DNA of 64,000 bases, from NCBI RefSeq assembly GCF_004337705.1, contig NZ_SKBU01000015.1:238686-302685 (forward strand). The letters run 5' to 3'. The position numbers and the translations under genes are program-made. Below, in pieces: positions 33,826-42,068 of this stretch. How positions within the stretch are numbered: position 1 is the first letter of the stretch; every line of letters starts with the position of its first letter. Under the pieces are notes generated by a model. That model was not told the DNA's origin, made no database searches, and was given only the letters and a program-made list of their open reading frames with translations. The stretch is from Rubrobacter taiwanensis (lineage in GTDB: Bacteria > Actinomycetota > Rubrobacteria > Rubrobacterales > Rubrobacteraceae).

Positions 33826-35310
33826 TGCGCCGCCCGCGTAGGAGATTACGCGCGCCATGCCGGTCTCCATGTGGTAGGCGTTGTGGCAGTGGAAGAACCA
33901 CTCGCCGGGGTTGTCCGCCACGAAGTCGAAGGCGAGCTCGCCCATGTGCGCCTCCACGAGCGCGGTATCCTTGAAGGGGCCGCACCCCGTACCGTTGCGC
34001 AGCTGGAAGAAGTGACCGTGCAGGTGCATGGGGTGCGCCATCATGCTGTGGTTTCGCATCTGTACGCGCACCCACTCGCCCTCGCGCACCGGGAGCGGCT
34101 CGGCCTCGGGATAGCGCTGGCCGTCTATCTGCCAGACGTACCGGCCCATGCCGCCGGAGAGGGTCAGCTCAAAGGTGCGGTCGGGCCCGGAGAAGAGCCC
34201 GCCGTCGGGAAAGGATCTCTCCCGGGCGTCGCGCAGGTCGGCGTAGGAGAGGAGCCGGCCCTGGAGTTCCGGAGGCTGCACATCCGCCGGCGGCGCAGAC
34301 TCCTCCGCGCTCTCCCGGTAGCGCAGGACGGCACGGGCCTGCCCGCGCTTGCCCTCCGGCACCGCGGCCAGCTGCCAGACGCCGGGGTTGTCCGCATCAA
34401 GGAGCACGTCGTAGCGCTCGCCCATCCCGATCCTGAGAACATCCGCCTCTACCGGCCCGATCGCCTGGCCGTCGGCGTGGGTGACGGTCATGCGGTGTCC
34501 GGCCGGGGCGAAGCGGAAGACGGTCTCTGCGGAGGGGTTCATCAGCCGGAGGCGCACCCGCTCTCCGCGCCGGACGGTGAGGGATGCCGGATCTTCGGGA
34601 GCGCGGCCGTTTATGAGGTAGTTGGGGTACTCTATCCCTCTCGCTCTCATCATGCCGCCCATCATCCCTCTCCCGGAGCCCCGCAGTTCTCCGAGAGCGT
34701 CCTCGGGCGTGCCGGGGAGGCCGTCGAGCCAGTCATCCAGCATGAGGATGTATTCCCGGTCGTAGGAGAGCTCCTCCCGTGCCGGCTCCACGACCAGGGG
34801 GCCATAGAGCCCCCTATCCAGTTGGAGACCCACGTGCGAGTGATAGATGTAGGAGCCAATGGCGGGAGCAGCGAACTCGTAGACGAACTCCCCGCCGGGA
34901 GGTATCGGGGACTGCGTTACGTGCGGTACTCCGTCCACCTCGTTGGGGACCGGCAGGCCGTGCCAGTGGACGGTCGTGCCAGCCGGCAGGCGGTTTCTGA
35001 CCCTCACGCGCAGGGTGTCGCCCTCTTTTACCCGGATCTCCGGTCCCGGCACACCGCCGTTGTAACCCCAGGTGGAAAGCTCGCGCCCCGCGATCTCGAA
35101 GTTCGTCGGGGCCGCTTCAAGGGTGTATTCCAACACCCTGCCGGTCGGTGCGGGCCTGGAGAGCGCGGGGAGATCTCCCCGCCCTCCAGACAACAACCCG
35201 CAGCCGCTCAAGACGAGCGCTCCCGCCCCAAACCCCGCGAGGCGGAGGAACTCCCGGCGGGTGGGCCTGCCCCCGACACACCCACCGGTCGCGCGGGCGC
35301 CCCCCGTCAC
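33823..35310 (-). CDS. Multicopper oxidase, Tat-exported lipoprotein
   Basis: 495 residues. N-terminal TRREFLRLAGFGAGALVLSGC has the twin-arginine signal (R18 R19) followed by a lipobox Cys37. Copper ligands: HWHG near 119, HSH near 159, HPMHLHGH near 428, and HCHNAYHMETGM near 472 with the type 1 Cys and Met. Three cupredoxin domains are expected. A Met/Gly-rich stretch (GRGMMGGMMRARG) lies near 215, as in copper-tolerance oxidases. It would oxidise Cu(I) or phenolic substrates outside the membrane with O2. Overlaps the SHOCT gene by 4 bp. Confidence 0.92.
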   Translation of the reverse strand: MTGGARATGGCVGGRPTRREFLRLAGFGAGALVLSGCGLLSGGRGDLPALSRPAPTGRVLEYTLEAAPTNFEIAGRELSTWGYNGGVPGPEIRVKEGDTLRVRVRNRLPAGTTVHWHGLPVPNEVDGVPHVTQSPIPPGGEFVYEFAAPAIGSYIYHSHVGLQLDRGLYGPLVVEPAREELSYDREYILMLDDWLDGLPGTPEDALGELRGSGRGMMGGMMRARGIEYPNYLINGRAPEDPASLTVRRGERVRLRLMNPSAETVFRFAPAGHRMTVTHADGQAIGPVEADVLRIGMGERYDVLLDADNPGVWQLAAVPEGKRGQARAVLRYRESAEESAPPADVQPPELQGRLLSYADLRDARERSFPDGGLFSGPDRTFELTLSGGMGRYVWQIDGQRYPEAEPLPVREGEWVRVQMRNHSMMAHPMHLHGHFFQLRNGTGCGPFKDTALVEAHMGELAFDFVADNPGEWFFHCHNAYHMETGMARVISYAGGA

Positions 35311-35678
35311 CGGGCTCTCGCCTCCCGATCCGCCTCCTCGCGCAGAGCCTCACGCGCCCGCTCGTACTCCTCCCGCTCCATCTCCCCGCGGGCGAAACGC
35401 TCGCGCAGGATCTCCTCAGCGGAATCCCGGCGCCCGGCAGCGCTGCGACCACCGGGGAAGATCCTGGCCACAGCCCACGCGATGAGCACCAACAGACCGC
35501 CCCAGAACAGAAGCGGCACGAGCATCCATCCCGCACCGAACCCGCCTCCGCCCATCATGCCGCCGGGACCGCCGAAGCCGCCCATCATGCCGCCGGTCCC
35601 ACCGAACAGAGCGAAAACCAGCAGCACGGCCAGCGCCCCGCCGATAACCCCGAGCGCAACTTTGGCAGCGTCACTCAT
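35307..35678 (-). CDS. Gly/Met-rich membrane protein with C-terminal SHOCT domain
   Basis: 123 residues. Two hydrophobic segments (about 7-25 and 50-72) flank a Gly/Met-rich linker (GGTGGMMGGFGGPGGMMGGG) that may bind copper. The C-terminus, AEEILRERFARGEMEREEYERA, is the SHOCT motif (short C-terminal oligomerisation domain). It precedes and overlaps the multicopper oxidase gene, so probably helps with copper handling or assembly; that is inference. Confidence 0.8.
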   Translation of the reverse strand: MSDAAKVALGVIGGALAVLLVFALFGGTGGMMGGFGGPGGMMGGGGFGAGWMLVPLLFWGGLLVLIAWAVARIFPGGRSAAGRRDSAEEILRERFARGEMEREEYERAREALREEADREARAR

Positions 35679-35764
35679 AATCTAGCCTCCTCTTTCTCTC
35701 CTCTTGCCATCTCTAACGTATCCCCCGGCGGCCCTTCCGCCCTGAGCAAACAGACCTATCTCTG

Positions 35765-35780
35765 TGATCAGGGTTGATCA
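35765..35780 (-). promoter_or_regulatory. Crp/Fnr-like site before the multicopper oxidase operon
   Basis: TGATC-AGGGTT-GATCA is a perfect 5+6+5 inverted repeat in the 116-bp gap between the glutaredoxin and SHOCT genes, about 90 bp before the SHOCT start. Both halves and the spacer resemble the nar-promoter site. Confidence 0.6.
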
Positions 35781-35794
35781 TAACGCCCCCGCCC

Positions 35795-36040
35795 TCAGGC
35801 CAGCCTCCTGCGCTCAAGCTCGCGCTCGATGGCGGGCCGGTCGAAACCGACGATCCACCTCTGCCCTATCTTTATGACCGGCACGCCCGTCTGACCGGTC
35901 CTGCGAACGATGTCGCGCGCCGCCTCCGCATCCTTCTCGACGTTTACCTCCCTGAACGGGATGCGGTTCTCCTTGAAGTACCGCTTCGCACGCCGGCACC
36001 AGGGGCAGCTGGAGGTGCTGAACAGGATGACCTTGTACAT
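35795..36040 (-). CDS. Glutaredoxin-like protein
   Basis: 81 residues. VILFSTSSCPWCRRAK places a CPWC redox motif at C12/C15; TGVPVIKIGQRWIVGFD holds the cis-Pro and the GF-D glutathione/substrate loop of Grx and NrdH proteins. Actinobacteria usually lack glutathione, so mycothiol or thioredoxin reductase may reduce it. Last gene of the persulfide operon, 10 bp after the MBL gene. Confidence 0.85.
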   Translation of the reverse strand: MYKVILFSTSSCPWCRRAKRYFKENRIPFREVNVEKDAEAARDIVRRTGQTGVPVIKIGQRWIVGFDRPAIERELERRRLA

Positions 36041-36050
36041 ATATCTCCCC

Positions 36051-36800
36051 CTACTGCATGTTGGCTTTCAACGACTCGGCGAGCTGGTAGACGGGTTCGA
36101 GCTTCTCGGGGTTTACCCGATCCATGTACTCGACGAACTCCTCCTCGCTCCCGAAGTTCATCTTCGGGTTGTTCTTCTTCTCCTCGCCCAGGGTAGAGCA
36201 GGACCGGCCCCGGTAGTCGTGGCCGGGGTAGACCAGAAGCTCGTCCGGCAGGCTCCTGAAGACGTAGTGGAGCGTGTGGTACTGTTGGGTGGCGTTGCCG
36301 TTGAGGAGGTCCGTGCGGCCGCAGGAGCCGATCAGGAGCGCGTCGGCGGTGAGTATCCGCCCCGGCAGCACCACGCAGACCAGGTCCTTGGCGTGCCCCG
36401 GCGTGTAGAGGAACTTGATGGGCAGCTCCCCGAGGTAGAGCCGGTCGCCGTCCACGACCCGTATATCCACCGCCTGAGAGGGAGCCTTCTCGTGCATCAC
36501 GACCTTTCCGACGCTCTTCTTCTTGAGCTCCTTCGCCCCGGAGACGTGGTCGGCGTGGGTGTGGGTGTCAATGATGTAGGCGAGCCTGAGCCCGCGCTCG
36601 AAGAGGAAGTCCAGCATGGGCTCGACCATCTCTATCTCCGGGTCCACCACCGCGGCGAGCCTCGCCGCAGGGTCCGCCACCACGTAGCCCAGACACCCCC
36701 GCGGCACCCGGAACTGCTCGAAGAGGTAGTCGTACCCCGCTCCCGCCCGGATCGGGGCCGCCCCATTCTCTTCCTTCGCCCTTGCGCGCTCTTCTGCCAC
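36051..36800 (-). CDS. Metallo-beta-lactamase-fold persulfide dioxygenase-like protein
   Basis: 249 residues. THTHADHVSGA has H80, H82, D84 and H85; TPGHAKD near 133 and YPGHDYRGR near 194 add the other metal His. Spacing and the segment LIGSCGRTDLLNG match the ETHE1/persulfide dioxygenase branch with a mononuclear iron, which oxidises glutathione or low-molecular-weight persulfide to sulfite. It lies between the DUF302 gene and glutaredoxin with 13- and 10-bp gaps. A single-domain counterpart of the MBL-rhodanese protein at 60146. Confidence 0.85.
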   Translation of the reverse strand: MAEERARAKEENGAAPIRAGAGYDYLFEQFRVPRGCLGYVVADPAARLAAVVDPEIEMVEPMLDFLFERGLRLAYIIDTHTHADHVSGAKELKKKSVGKVVMHEKAPSQAVDIRVVDGDRLYLGELPIKFLYTPGHAKDLVCVVLPGRILTADALLIGSCGRTDLLNGNATQQYHTLHYVFRSLPDELLVYPGHDYRGRSCSTLGEEKKNNPKMNFGSEEEFVEYMDRVNPEKLEPVYQLAESLKANMQ

Positions 36801-36813
36801 GGCGCCCTCCTCC

Positions 36814-37212
36814 TCACTCCTCGACGGCTGCCAGCGACCGCTCGACGCGCGAGCGCGCCTCCCGCATCAGCGGTTCGAGATCCGGACTGGCGGCCAGTTC
36901 GCCCATAGCCCCGGGGTCGAGGGCGGCTACGACGCTGCCTCCCTCGGCCTCGTAGACCACCACGTTGCACGGCAACAGCAACCCTACGTCCTCCTCGGCG
37001 TCGAGCGCCTCAGACGCGAGGTGGGGGTTGCAGGCTCCGAGTATCTTGTAGAAGGGCCGCTCGACGCCGAGCTTCTCCTTCAGCGTCGCCGCGACGTCTA
37101 TCTCCGTGAGGACGCTGAACCCCTCCCCGGCCAGCGACTCCCGGACTCTGGCCTCGGCCTCCTCGGCGCTAAGGCGACTCCTGACCTTGATGCCGTATCT
37201 GCTCTTTTCCAC
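36814..37212 (-). CDS. DUF302 family protein
   Basis: 132 residues. The sequence YGIKVRSRLSAEEAEARVRESLAGEGFSVLTEIDV, KEKLGVERPFYKILGACNPHLA and LLLPCNVVVYE is the DUF302 pattern; the two Cys in GACNPH and LPCNVVV are typical. Function is unknown, but DUF302 genes are commonly found with sulfur and thiol metabolism. It is second in the operon behind the CsoR-type regulator. Confidence 0.85.
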   Translation of the reverse strand: MEKSRYGIKVRSRLSAEEAEARVRESLAGEGFSVLTEIDVAATLKEKLGVERPFYKILGACNPHLASEALDAEEDVGLLLPCNVVVYEAEGGSVVAALDPGAMGELAASPDLEPLMREARSRVERSLAAVEE

Positions 37213-37225
37213 GACATCCTCCTTC

Positions 37226-37498
37226 CTACGCGAGCTTCATGAACATGCGCTCGAACTCCTCCAGTGTGTAGCCGGACTCCCGGGCAGCCGCCTCGTCGCG
37301 GAGGCAGAACTCAAGCTGGCTGGCGAGCAGCTTGAAGCCCACCCGGTCGAGCGCCTTGGAGGCGGCCGTGAGCTGCTGCATCACCTCCCGGCATTCCCGG
37401 CCCTCCTCGATCATGCGGATGATCCCCGCGAGCTGGCCCTGCACCTTTCTGAGCCGCACGAGGGCCTCGTCCACCACGTTCTCGTCCTCGAACTTCAT
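37226..37498 (-). CDS. CsoR/FrmR-family repressor, CstR-like by its cysteines
   Basis: 90 residues. EALVRLRKVQGQLAGIIRMIEEGRECREV and QLEFCLRD form the all-helical DUF156 fold. Cys36 and Cys65 are present, but the His that copper sensors have at position 61 is Gln here (Q61-LEF-C65). Two Cys without the His is the arrangement of CstR-type persulfide sensors rather than copper sensors. With a persulfide dioxygenase and glutaredoxin downstream, sensing of persulfide is the best inference. It probably represses its own operon. Confidence 0.85.
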   Translation of the reverse strand: MKFEDENVVDEALVRLRKVQGQLAGIIRMIEEGRECREVMQQLTAASKALDRVGFKLLASQLEFCLRDEAAARESGYTLEEFERMFMKLA

Positions 37499-38144
37499 TT
37501 ACCACCTCTCTCGCTGCGTTCCACTGCACACAGAGTTACACCACCAGACTCACCCCCGACCGGACGGCGGTGTAGAAGGCCCCGGCCAAGACCAGCCCGT
37601 CCCCGCCCGCCTAAAGAGAGCCCGATGAGGAACCCGAACGGCGAAGCGGCAGCCACCCTCACCGAACGCGCCCCTCCCGCCCGCCGCAAAGCGCCTCCAG
37701 CGGATCCACGTCTTCTCGTACCTTCCTCAATCTCTCCTTCGCCAATACTCTACCCTGTATAGTATCACGAGACCGTGAAGAAGAGGGATCGTGCCCGGGC
37801 TCTCCGGTCCGGAGGAGATCCGGCGGCGAATTTCGGGCGAGCGCAAGATATAGTAGTCTGGTTACAGCGAAATACAGGATATAATTAGGGCAGGGCCGGA
37901 GCCTGCCCATGTCTTTCTCCCCCCTCCAGACAACAGGCTCCGGCCTCTGCTTCCGTCCCCTCCAGACGGCAGGCTCTCTCTAGACGCTGTAGTTTAGAAC
38001 AAGTTCTTCTCCAATTCATCTCTTCGCGGCGCGAGATTCTTAAAAGATAGCTCATTTTGGGGATGTGGTGTGTCCCCTGGCTCTGCTAGCGTAAGAGCAC
38101 AGGGACGCTCTTTAGGGGCAAGCGAGGCAAGGAGGTGTGGCAGC
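37499..38144. other. Long non-coding stretch with hairpin and a two-copy 20-mer
   Basis: No convincing gene in about 645 bases. GGGCAGG (37888-37894) pairs with CCTGCCC (37902-37908) around a 7-nt loop, with T-rich DNA after it, so it could act as a terminator on the plus strand. CCCCTCCAGACAACAGGCTC at 37921-37940 recurs with two changes at 37957-37976. AT-rich promoter-like DNA lies at 37840-37890. An unusually long upstream region for the cupin gene or the CsoR-type gene. Confidence 0.45.
37745..37765 (-). promoter_or_regulatory. Imperfect inverted repeat, candidate regulator site for the persulfide operon
   Basis: ATACTCTAC-CCT-GTATAGTAT, arms of 9 bp differing at one position. It is AT-rich against its surroundings and contains a C3 tract in the middle, as CsoR-type operators do. 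It lies about 250 bp before the regulator gene, rather far, so the assignment is tentative. Confidence 0.35.
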
Positions 38145-38510
38145 ATGGAAGCGCCGGCAAAGATCCAGAGCAGGCACCTGCTCTCTCCCGACGAGACCCG
38201 TTCGTTCGAGAAGGGCAGGATGGACGTGGTGCATCTCGGGGACGTCACCGTGGGCCGGGCCGTCTTCGAGCCGGGGTGGCGGTGGTCGGAGCACGTAAGG
38301 CCGATCGCGGGCACCGACAGCTGTCAGGTCTCGCACGTCGGGTACGTGATCTCCGGCCGGATGAAGATCGTTATGGACGACGGCTCGGAGGCCGAAGCCG
38401 GTCCTGACGACGCCGTGGTTATCCCTCCGGGGCACGACGCCTGGGTCATAGGAGACGAGCCCTGCGTTATTCTGGACTTCGCGGGGGCCGAGCACTACGC
38501 GAAGGGTTGA
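38145..38510 (+). CDS. Cupin-domain protein
   Basis: 121 residues from the ATG at 38145, 8 bp after GGAGGT. The cupin barrel is seen in PGWRWSEHVRPIAG, SHVGYVISGRMKIVMDDGSE and GPDDAVVIPPGHDAWVIGDEP. The first motif keeps His and Glu/His-like residues for a possible metal. Single-domain cupins have many roles and the substrate cannot be read. It stands alone and converges on the membrane gene downstream of narI. Confidence 0.8.
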   Translation: MEAPAKIQSRHLLSPDETRSFEKGRMDVVHLGDVTVGRAVFEPGWRWSEHVRPIAGTDSCQVSHVGYVISGRMKIVMDDGSEAEAGPDDAVVIPPGHDAWVIGDEPCVILDFAGAEHYAKG

Positions 38511-38518
38511 GCCGCTCG

Positions 38519-39019
38519 CTACCGGCCTCTCTTCCGGGTTGGGTGGAACTCCCACTCGCCCAGCCTGCCGCCGGAGAACCCCCCGGCGAGGTTGAGCAGG
38601 AAGAGGGCCAGGAGGGTGAGCAGCAGTCCCCGGGCAAACTCGTCCGTCACGGCCGGCACCTCGATCCCACCGACCAGGATGGCTCCGGCGGTGGCTATGA
38701 TGATCGCCGGGATCAGCACGACGGAGAACACGAGCGCGGCGGTCCCGAGCAGAGCCACCATCGCTCCGTTGAGACCGCCCGCGACGCCGGACTTCCTGCC
38801 GGCGACGTAGCCGCCCACGAAGTGGGCCAGGAAGCCGGAGATCAGGGAGATCGTTATCAGGGCGGTCGTGTCGTACTCCGGCGGGGTCCCGACGAACAAC
38901 CACCGGTGGGCGATCCAGAAAGCCGCGTTAACCACGATCCCGGTCAGGATGGCGACGATCCAGCCGGAGACCACCGCCTTCCAGCGTATGTTCCCTCTCA
39001 GCTCCTCTAGCACGGGCAC
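38519..39019 (-). CDS. Four-helix integral membrane protein downstream of narI
   Basis: 166 residues with hydrophobic segments at about 15-38, 52-75 (containing GGYVAGRKSG), 83-116 and 130-150. The glycine-zipper-like GGYVAGR resembles YrzE/TIGR04086-type small membrane proteins. Function unknown. It starts 6 bp after the narI stop, so it is probably the last gene of the nar transcript. Confidence 0.65.
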   Translation of the reverse strand: MPVLEELRGNIRWKAVVSGWIVAILTGIVVNAAFWIAHRWLFVGTPPEYDTTALITISLISGFLAHFVGGYVAGRKSGVAGGLNGAMVALLGTAALVFSVVLIPAIIIATAGAILVGGIEVPAVTDEFARGLLLTLLALFLLNLAGGFSGGRLGEWEFHPTRKRGR

Positions 39020-39025
39020 GCCTCC

Positions 39026-39805
39026 TCACTCGACATTGCGGCTCCTCTCGGGTCTGGGGACCTGCTGGCCCTTGCGGCGGGCGCGCTCGCGGGCGCGGGC
39101 GGCCTGCGGGTTGGAGGAGCGGTACTGGATGTAGCCGCGGCGCAGGTAGCCGAGCGGGATGCTGAAGACGTGCACCAGGCTGCTGAAGGGCCACAGCGCG
39201 AAGAGCACGAAGGCCAGAAGCACGTGCACCTGGAACATCAGGGGCACCTCCAGCATCAGCTCCGCCTGCGGGGCGAAGTAGAAGAGGCTGCGGAACCAGG
39301 GCGCGATGTTCTCCCGGTACTCGAACTCCGCCGGCAGGTCGTACTGGGCGGCGTAGATGCGGTAGCCGACGGTCGCGAACAGCCCCGAGAGGATGACGAC
39401 CAGCAGGAGCCCGTCGGTGATGAACCGCATCGTCTCGGTGTTGGTCCGCACGCGGGAGATGAACCAGCGCCGCATGTTCAAAAGCAGGATGCCGGCCAGG
39501 GCGATCACGCCGAAGAACGTCCCCGCCCACAGCGCCAGCAGGTGGTAGGCGTGGTCCGAGACGCCCATTGCCCGGTAGACCTCTATCGGGACGAGCAGCC
39601 CCATCACGTGCCCGATAAAGACGAAGAGGATGCCCCAGTGGAAGAGCAGCACGCCCCACATCAGCATCCGCCGCTCGAACATCTGCGAGGACTTGGGCGT
39701 CCAGCCGTACTGGTCGTAGACGTAGCGGTAGATGTGCCCGAGGACGAAGATCACGAGCGAGAGGTAGGGGAAGATCACCCACAAGAACTGGTCCCACAGG
39801 TTCAT
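39026..39805 (-). CDS. narI: Respiratory nitrate reductase gamma subunit (cytochrome b)
   Basis: 259 residues, five membrane segments. Haem b ligands are the His pair in LFHWGILFVFIGH (about 56 and 66) and the later pair in VHVLLAFVLFALWPFSSLVH (about 187 and 205), as in NarI. Quinol oxidation occurs here and electrons pass to NarH. The C-terminal tail is Arg-rich and slightly longer than the usual 225. Its start overlaps narJ (4 bp). Confidence 0.93.
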   Translation of the reverse strand: MNLWDQFLWVIFPYLSLVIFVLGHIYRYVYDQYGWTPKSSQMFERRMLMWGVLLFHWGILFVFIGHVMGLLVPIEVYRAMGVSDHAYHLLALWAGTFFGVIALAGILLLNMRRWFISRVRTNTETMRFITDGLLLVVILSGLFATVGYRIYAAQYDLPAEFEYRENIAPWFRSLFYFAPQAELMLEVPLMFQVHVLLAFVLFALWPFSSLVHVFSIPLGYLRRGYIQYRSSNPQAARARERARRKGQQVPRPERSRNVE

Positions 39806-40428
39806 CTTCTACCTCCTCCGAACGCGACAAACTGCTTGCCCGGCGGTTCCGAGCCGTACGGCTCGAGCCCGACCGTCTCCTGCGGCGGGCCCTGCACGAT
39901 GAGCCGCCGCATCTCCTCCTCGGCCGCCGCGTCGAGCTTCGGCAGGAAGCTCGCGAGGGCCTCTACCAGCAGGGCGTAGGGGCTGCGGTCGTGGCGCAGC
40001 GAGCGCCGGATAACCTCCACGGTCCCCCGGTAGCCGGCGAGCAGCTCCAGCCCGGCCTCCGGCTCCTCGGCGGTGAACTCCAGCACGAGCGGCAGGTAGT
40101 CCGGCAGCTCGGTGGTGTCCAGGCGGTAGCCGGCCCGCTCGTAGACGGACTTGACCTCCAGCAGCGCCTCGCCGCGGCTGCGCATGTCGCCGTGGCGGTA
40201 GTAGGTGAGGTAGAGGCTGCCGCGCCGGTTGAAGTCGAAGGTGGCGGTGTAGCGCTGCTGCAGGGCGTAGTCGCTCTCGCGGTACCAGTACGCGAGGAAG
40301 TGGAGGATGGCCTGTTTGGTGGGAGACTCCGGCAGCTCGTGGGCGGCGTCCAGGATCTCCTCCCGCGCGGCCAGCACCTCGTCCTCCGGGTAGCGCAGGA
40401 GCAGGGAGAGGAGGCGGAAGACGATCAC
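39802..40428 (-). CDS. narJ: Nitrate reductase assembly chaperone
   Basis: 208 residues from a GTG overlapping the narH stop (GTGA). All-helical: FRLLSLLLRYPEDEVL, YTATFDFNRRGSLYLTYYRHGDMRSRGEAL (the NarJ core motif), and LPDYLPLVLEF. NarJ binds NarG during molybdenum cofactor insertion and is not part of the final enzyme. Position in the operon between narH and narI is standard. Confidence 0.92.
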   Translation of the reverse strand: MIVFRLLSLLLRYPEDEVLAAREEILDAAHELPESPTKQAILHFLAYWYRESDYALQQRYTATFDFNRRGSLYLTYYRHGDMRSRGEALLEVKSVYERAGYRLDTTELPDYLPLVLEFTAEEPEAGLELLAGYRGTVEVIRRSLRHDRSPYALLVEALASFLPKLDAAAEEEMRRLIVQGPPQETVGLEPYGSEPPGKQFVAFGGGRR

Positions 40429-42068
40429 GCCCCACCCCCTTGCGGTCGGCCCTTGAGGTGGAACGACTCGAAGTCGGCCTTGCTCTTGAAGAACTGCACG
40501 TTGGGCGCGGGGACCGAACCCAGCTCTCCGGCGCGTTGCTCCAGCTTCTCTTTCATGGCGTAGAACGCCTCGTTGCGCCGACTGCCGTTCGGCTCGGCCG
40601 GGGCGCAGGAGCCGGGACCGCCGGCGAAGTCCAGGCCGCAGGACCCCTGCTGCCCCTCCAGCTCGGCGGCGAGCTCCTTGTGGGCGAGCGGGATAACGTA
40701 GCGCTCCTCGTACTTGGCTATCGCGAGCAGCCGGTACATGTCCTCCACCGCCCGCGGCGACATGCCGACCGAGTCGGCGATCTCGTCCGCTCCCGCGCCC
40801 GAGAGGTTCTTCTCGCGCATGTAGCCGCGCATCGCGGCCAGGCGCTTGAGGACGTTCCGGATCACCTCCTCGTCCCCCGCCGAGAGGAGGTTGGCCAGGT
40901 ACTGCACCGGGATGCGCAGCTCGTCTATGGCCGGGAAGACGTCGTCCGGGTCGGCTTCGGAGCCCTCGCCCTCGACGAAACCCATCACGGGCGAGAGCGG
41001 CGGCACGTACCAGACCATCGGGAGGGTGCGGTACTCGGGGTGGAGGGGAAGGGCGACGCCCCACTCTATGGCGAGCGGGTAGATCGGGGAGCGCTGGGCG
41101 GCCTCGATCCAGTCGTCCGGCACGCCGTCGTAGCGGGCCTGCTCTACTACCTCCGGGTCGCTCGGGTCCAGGAAGACCGAGCGCTGGGCATCCAGGAGGT
41201 CCTTCTCGTCCGGGGTGGAGGCGGCCTCCTGCACCCGGTCGGCGTCGTAGAGGATGAGGCCGATGTAGCGCAGCCTCCCCACGCAGGTCTCCGAGCAGAT
41301 CGTCGGCTGGCCGGACTCTATCCTGGGGTAACAGAGGGTGCACTTCTCGGCCTTGCCGGTCTCCCAGTTGAAGTAGACCTTCTTGTACGGGCAGCCCGAG
41401 ACGCAGTAGCGCCAGCCGCGGCACTGCTCCTGGTCCACGAGCACGATGCCGTCCTCCTCGCGCTTGTACATCGCGCCCGAGGGACAGGAGGCCACACATG
41501 AGGGGTTCAGGCAGTGCTCGCAGATGCGCGGCAGGTACATCATGAAGACCTTCTCGTACTCGAAGCGCACCGACTCCTCCAGCTCGCCCCGGATGTTCGG
41601 GTCGAACCGGGCGGTGGTGGTGCCGCCGGCGAGGTCGTCGTCCCAGTTCGGGCCCCACGCGAGGTCCAGCGGGTCGCCGGAGATCTGGGATATAGGCCGG
41701 GCGACGGGCTGGTCGTCGGAGGGACCGGCCTTGGTGAGCGTCTCGTAGTCGTAGGTCCAGGGCTCGTAGTAGTCCTCTATCTCCGGCAGGTCCGGGTTGA
41801 AGAAGATGTTCAGCAGCTTGCGCAGCTTCCCGCCGGCCTTGAGCTTGAGGCGGCCCTTGCGGTCGAGCGTCCAGCCGCCCTTCCAGCGCTCCTGGTCCTC
41901 GTAGAGCTTCGGGTAGCCGACGCCGGGCTTGGTCTCGACGTTGTTCCACCACTGGTACTCGGTGCCCTGGCGGTTGGTCCAGACGTTCTTGCAGGTGACC
42001 GAGCAGGTGTGGCACCCGATGCACTTGTCCAGGTTCATCACCATCGCTATTTGCGCCTTGACCTGCAT
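40425..42068 (-). CDS. narH: Respiratory nitrate reductase beta subunit (iron-sulfur)
   Basis: 547 residues. Four cluster-binding groups: CIGCHTCSVTCKN near the N-terminus, CEHCLNPSCVASCPSG, CRGWRYCVSGCPY (Trp instead of a Cys, giving the 3Fe-4S cluster typical of NarH), and CTLCYPRIESGQPTICSETC. Electrons from NarI pass through these to NarG. The protein is slightly longer than E. coli NarH. Its start shares a base with the narG stop. Confidence 0.95.
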   Translation of the reverse strand: MQVKAQIAMVMNLDKCIGCHTCSVTCKNVWTNRQGTEYQWWNNVETKPGVGYPKLYEDQERWKGGWTLDRKGRLKLKAGGKLRKLLNIFFNPDLPEIEDYYEPWTYDYETLTKAGPSDDQPVARPISQISGDPLDLAWGPNWDDDLAGGTTTARFDPNIRGELEESVRFEYEKVFMMYLPRICEHCLNPSCVASCPSGAMYKREEDGIVLVDQEQCRGWRYCVSGCPYKKVYFNWETGKAEKCTLCYPRIESGQPTICSETCVGRLRYIGLILYDADRVQEAASTPDEKDLLDAQRSVFLDPSDPEVVEQARYDGVPDDWIEAAQRSPIYPLAIEWGVALPLHPEYRTLPMVWYVPPLSPVMGFVEGEGSEADPDDVFPAIDELRIPVQYLANLLSAGDEEVIRNVLKRLAAMRGYMREKNLSGAGADEIADSVGMSPRAVEDMYRLLAIAKYEERYVIPLAHKELAAELEGQQGSCGLDFAGGPGSCAPAEPNGSRRNEAFYAMKEKLEQRAGELGSVPAPNVQFFKSKADFESFHLKGRPQGGGA

